A stretch of 64,000 nt of DNA from Acanthornis magna (Eukaryota; Chordata; Aves; Passeriformes; Acanthizidae), in contig JAWUZG010000013.1 of NCBI GenBank assembly GCA_036785705.1, positions 19,997,001 through 20,061,000 of the forward strand. The letters are read 5' to 3'. The position numbers and the translations under genes are program-made. How positions within the stretch are numbered: position 1 is the first letter of the stretch; each line of letters starts with the position of its first letter. The notes beneath the pieces were generated by a model. It saw only the letters and a program-made list of their open reading frames with translations. It was not told the origin of the DNA and did no database searches. Positions 62,488 to 64,000 of this stretch are shown here, piece after piece.

Positions 62488-62819
62488 TAGCCACCAACTC
62501 ATTGGCCAAGCTCACCTCTGCCATGCGAGAGCTGCAAAAATCTGCACCTGAATGACATTTCCTTCATCTCCACGCACACAAAACTCCATGGAACTCACAC
62601 CTAGAGGGCAAAGTTAGAAGTTTCTCTTGTCTGCACAAAACTCAGCCTTTCTTGAACAGGTGGAACCCTGTTCTTTAGAAGCACATGCTAACAACCCAAA
62701 GGAGTGCCACCCATGCTGGGCAGCCCCTGGCTTCCCCTCCCTGTCACGGTGTGGGAGCTGCAGCTCCTCCATCAGTGACTCTTGGCCTCCATCTCCCTGC
62801 TCTCTTATAGTCCAAGTTG

Positions 62820-62905
62820 CAGAATCATCATCCCTGGAAATGTTCAAAAAACGCCTGGGTGAGGCACCTGGGGATGTGGTTTAGTGGTGAATGAGCAACA
62901 GGTAC
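62820..62905 (+). mobile_element. CR1 LINE fragment, older subfamily
   Basis: Short diverged copy: catccctggaaatgttcaaa, aaacgcctgggtgaggcacc, ggggatgtggtttagtggtg. It belongs to the same broad subfamily type as the copy at 63024, in opposite orientation. Confidence 0.7.
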
Positions 62906-63023
62906 CTCCAGTAGGAATGAGTTCTGCAATCCCATGGAGAGGGGATTCTCCATGCCTAGGAGAACCCCAGTAGAATCTATGGTTTTTACTGAGTTTGTGT
63001 GATGAAGTTCCCATGTGAAGATC

Positions 63024-63190
63024 ATGGAATCACAGAATTGTTTAAGTTGGAAAAGCCCTGTAAGATCATAGAGTCCAACAGTTAAGCCAACACACCAACT
63101 TCACCACTAAACCATGTCCCTCAGTTCTCACACTGACATCTTTTGAACACTTCCAGGGATGGTGACTCCACCACTGCCCTGGGCAGATGC
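63024..63190 (-). mobile_element. CR1 LINE fragment, older subfamily
   Basis: Reverse-oriented copy: tggaatcacagaattgttta, agatcatagagtccaacagt, accactaaaccatgtccctc, cacttccagggatggtgact. Confidence 0.88.
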
Positions 63191-64000
63191 TGCAGAATAC
63201 CAGAAATGTCAAACCACAGACGTGAAACTGCAAATATCAAAGTGACAGAAGAGGAACGGACGAGCACATGCAACAGTGAGTGCAATGGCACCAAACCGGG
63301 GAAAGGCTGATGAGAGAACTGCTCCTCATGATGAAAACTGAACTGGAACAACGGAAACAAATCCAAGTGAGCAGAGAAACTCCTGAAACAAAGAATATGC
63401 AGAAGAAAAAACAGTTTTGTCCTCTCTACACAGCATCAACCAGCAGTACCCAACCTCTAGGCAGCACACAGAAGTCAAACTGAATTAAGGAGGAGGTTCA
63501 AGCATGGTGGTTCAGTCACTACCAACCACTCAGCAGCTCCCTGAGCCCCTCCTCGGATGAAGCCCATCGGCTATGGCTGCATGGCACAGGCAGCAGAGAA
63601 CTTCAACCCCTCAAAAGCTGGATCAGCTTGGAAACACAGGAGGAAACACCAACAGGCCTAAACATCACAGAAAAAAATTAATTATCCTAATGATGGATTA
63701 CGTACAACTGAAATTTTTCCGCATCCCAGAGGTGCTTTGCGGTAGCCAATGCTCAGGGTCAATGGAATAAAACAAAGCAGGTGAGAAATACAAAAATCTA
63801 TGTAGCATGAAATATCTCAAACAGACTTGTTTAGTGAAATTAACTAGTAGTTTAATAGAAAAAAGCTTGATGTATGAGAGTGCTCCAATTTCTTCATAGA
63901 AATTAACATTTCAATCCTGTTTTTATCTAGAAGTCATTAAACTGTGCAACATGAATTATTGGAACTGTAGCAGAGAATTAACTCTATTCATCAAGTAAGT

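Larger units (their letters stand above)
48591..64000 (-). other. CTBP2 5' intron or upstream region, distal part
   Basis: No gene was recognised with confidence. CR1 fragments lie at 51298, 55825, 57147, 60668, 62820 and 63024. There is a perfect hairpin at 60198-60279 and a 27-bp direct repeat at 62424-62487. Repeat-free AT-rich blocks at 50620-50960 and 58180-58760 look like conserved non-coding DNA. A purine-rich open frame at 49883-50040 (plus strand) is discussed in the findings. No large CpG-island promoter is visible, so the main CTBP2 promoter is probably beyond the right edge. Confidence 0.5.

Noticed and set aside
1..64000. CRISPR arrays, operons, integrons or other prokaryotic systems
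   Set aside because: No such structure is present; the window is vertebrate intron and exon sequence.

Overview
The window is bird nuclear DNA, probably from a passerine. It carries 18 recognisable CR1 LINE fragments, several in a form typical of songbird genomes, and one ERVL-type solo LTR with the layout seen in passerine genomes. There is no bacterial or viral gene organisation. Nearly all short open reading frames are chance ORFs in intron or repeat sequence.

One gene can be supported: CTBP2 (C-terminal binding protein 2), on the minus strand. Two of its alternative first coding exons are present. The distal exon (22812-22971) encodes the CtBP2-specific N-terminus, MALVDKHK...RLDRICE plus one base. 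The proximal exon (5798-7478 coding) is a single large GC-rich exon encoding the whole RIBEYE A-domain, about 560 residues, the scaffold part of the synaptic ribbon protein. Both end in splice donors of the same phase (phase 1). Both can therefore join the shared downstream B-domain exons (dehydrogenase fold, starting at Ile-Arg-Pro-Gln), giving Gly-Ile or Ser-Ile at the junction. Those shared exons lie below position 1 and are not in the window.

Layout, in the direction of transcription (high to low coordinates). 64000-22972 is 5' intron or upstream sequence with many CR1 copies, the solo LTR (28116-28690), a GC-rich patch (38560-38765), a perfect 16-bp-arm hairpin (60198-60279) and several repeat-free, AT-rich blocks that look like conserved non-coding enhancers. 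22971-22812 is the CtBP2-specific exon. 22811-7900 is intron with CR1 copies at 10560, 13690, 14060 and 18087. 8170-7479 is the inferred RIBEYE promoter and 5' leader, with four CRX/OTX core motifs within about 520 bp. 7478-5798 is the RIBEYE A-domain exon. 5797-1 is intron.

The points most worth a second look are these. The photoreceptor-type (CRX/OTX) motif cluster lies just upstream of the RIBEYE start. A phase-compatible acceptor-like site at 7502-7503 would turn the RIBEYE exon into a symmetrical cassette that could be spliced in frame after the CtBP2 exon. A CR1 insertion stops a few bases from the predicted branch point of the CtBP2 exon. The structured hairpin at 60.2 kb has no assigned function.
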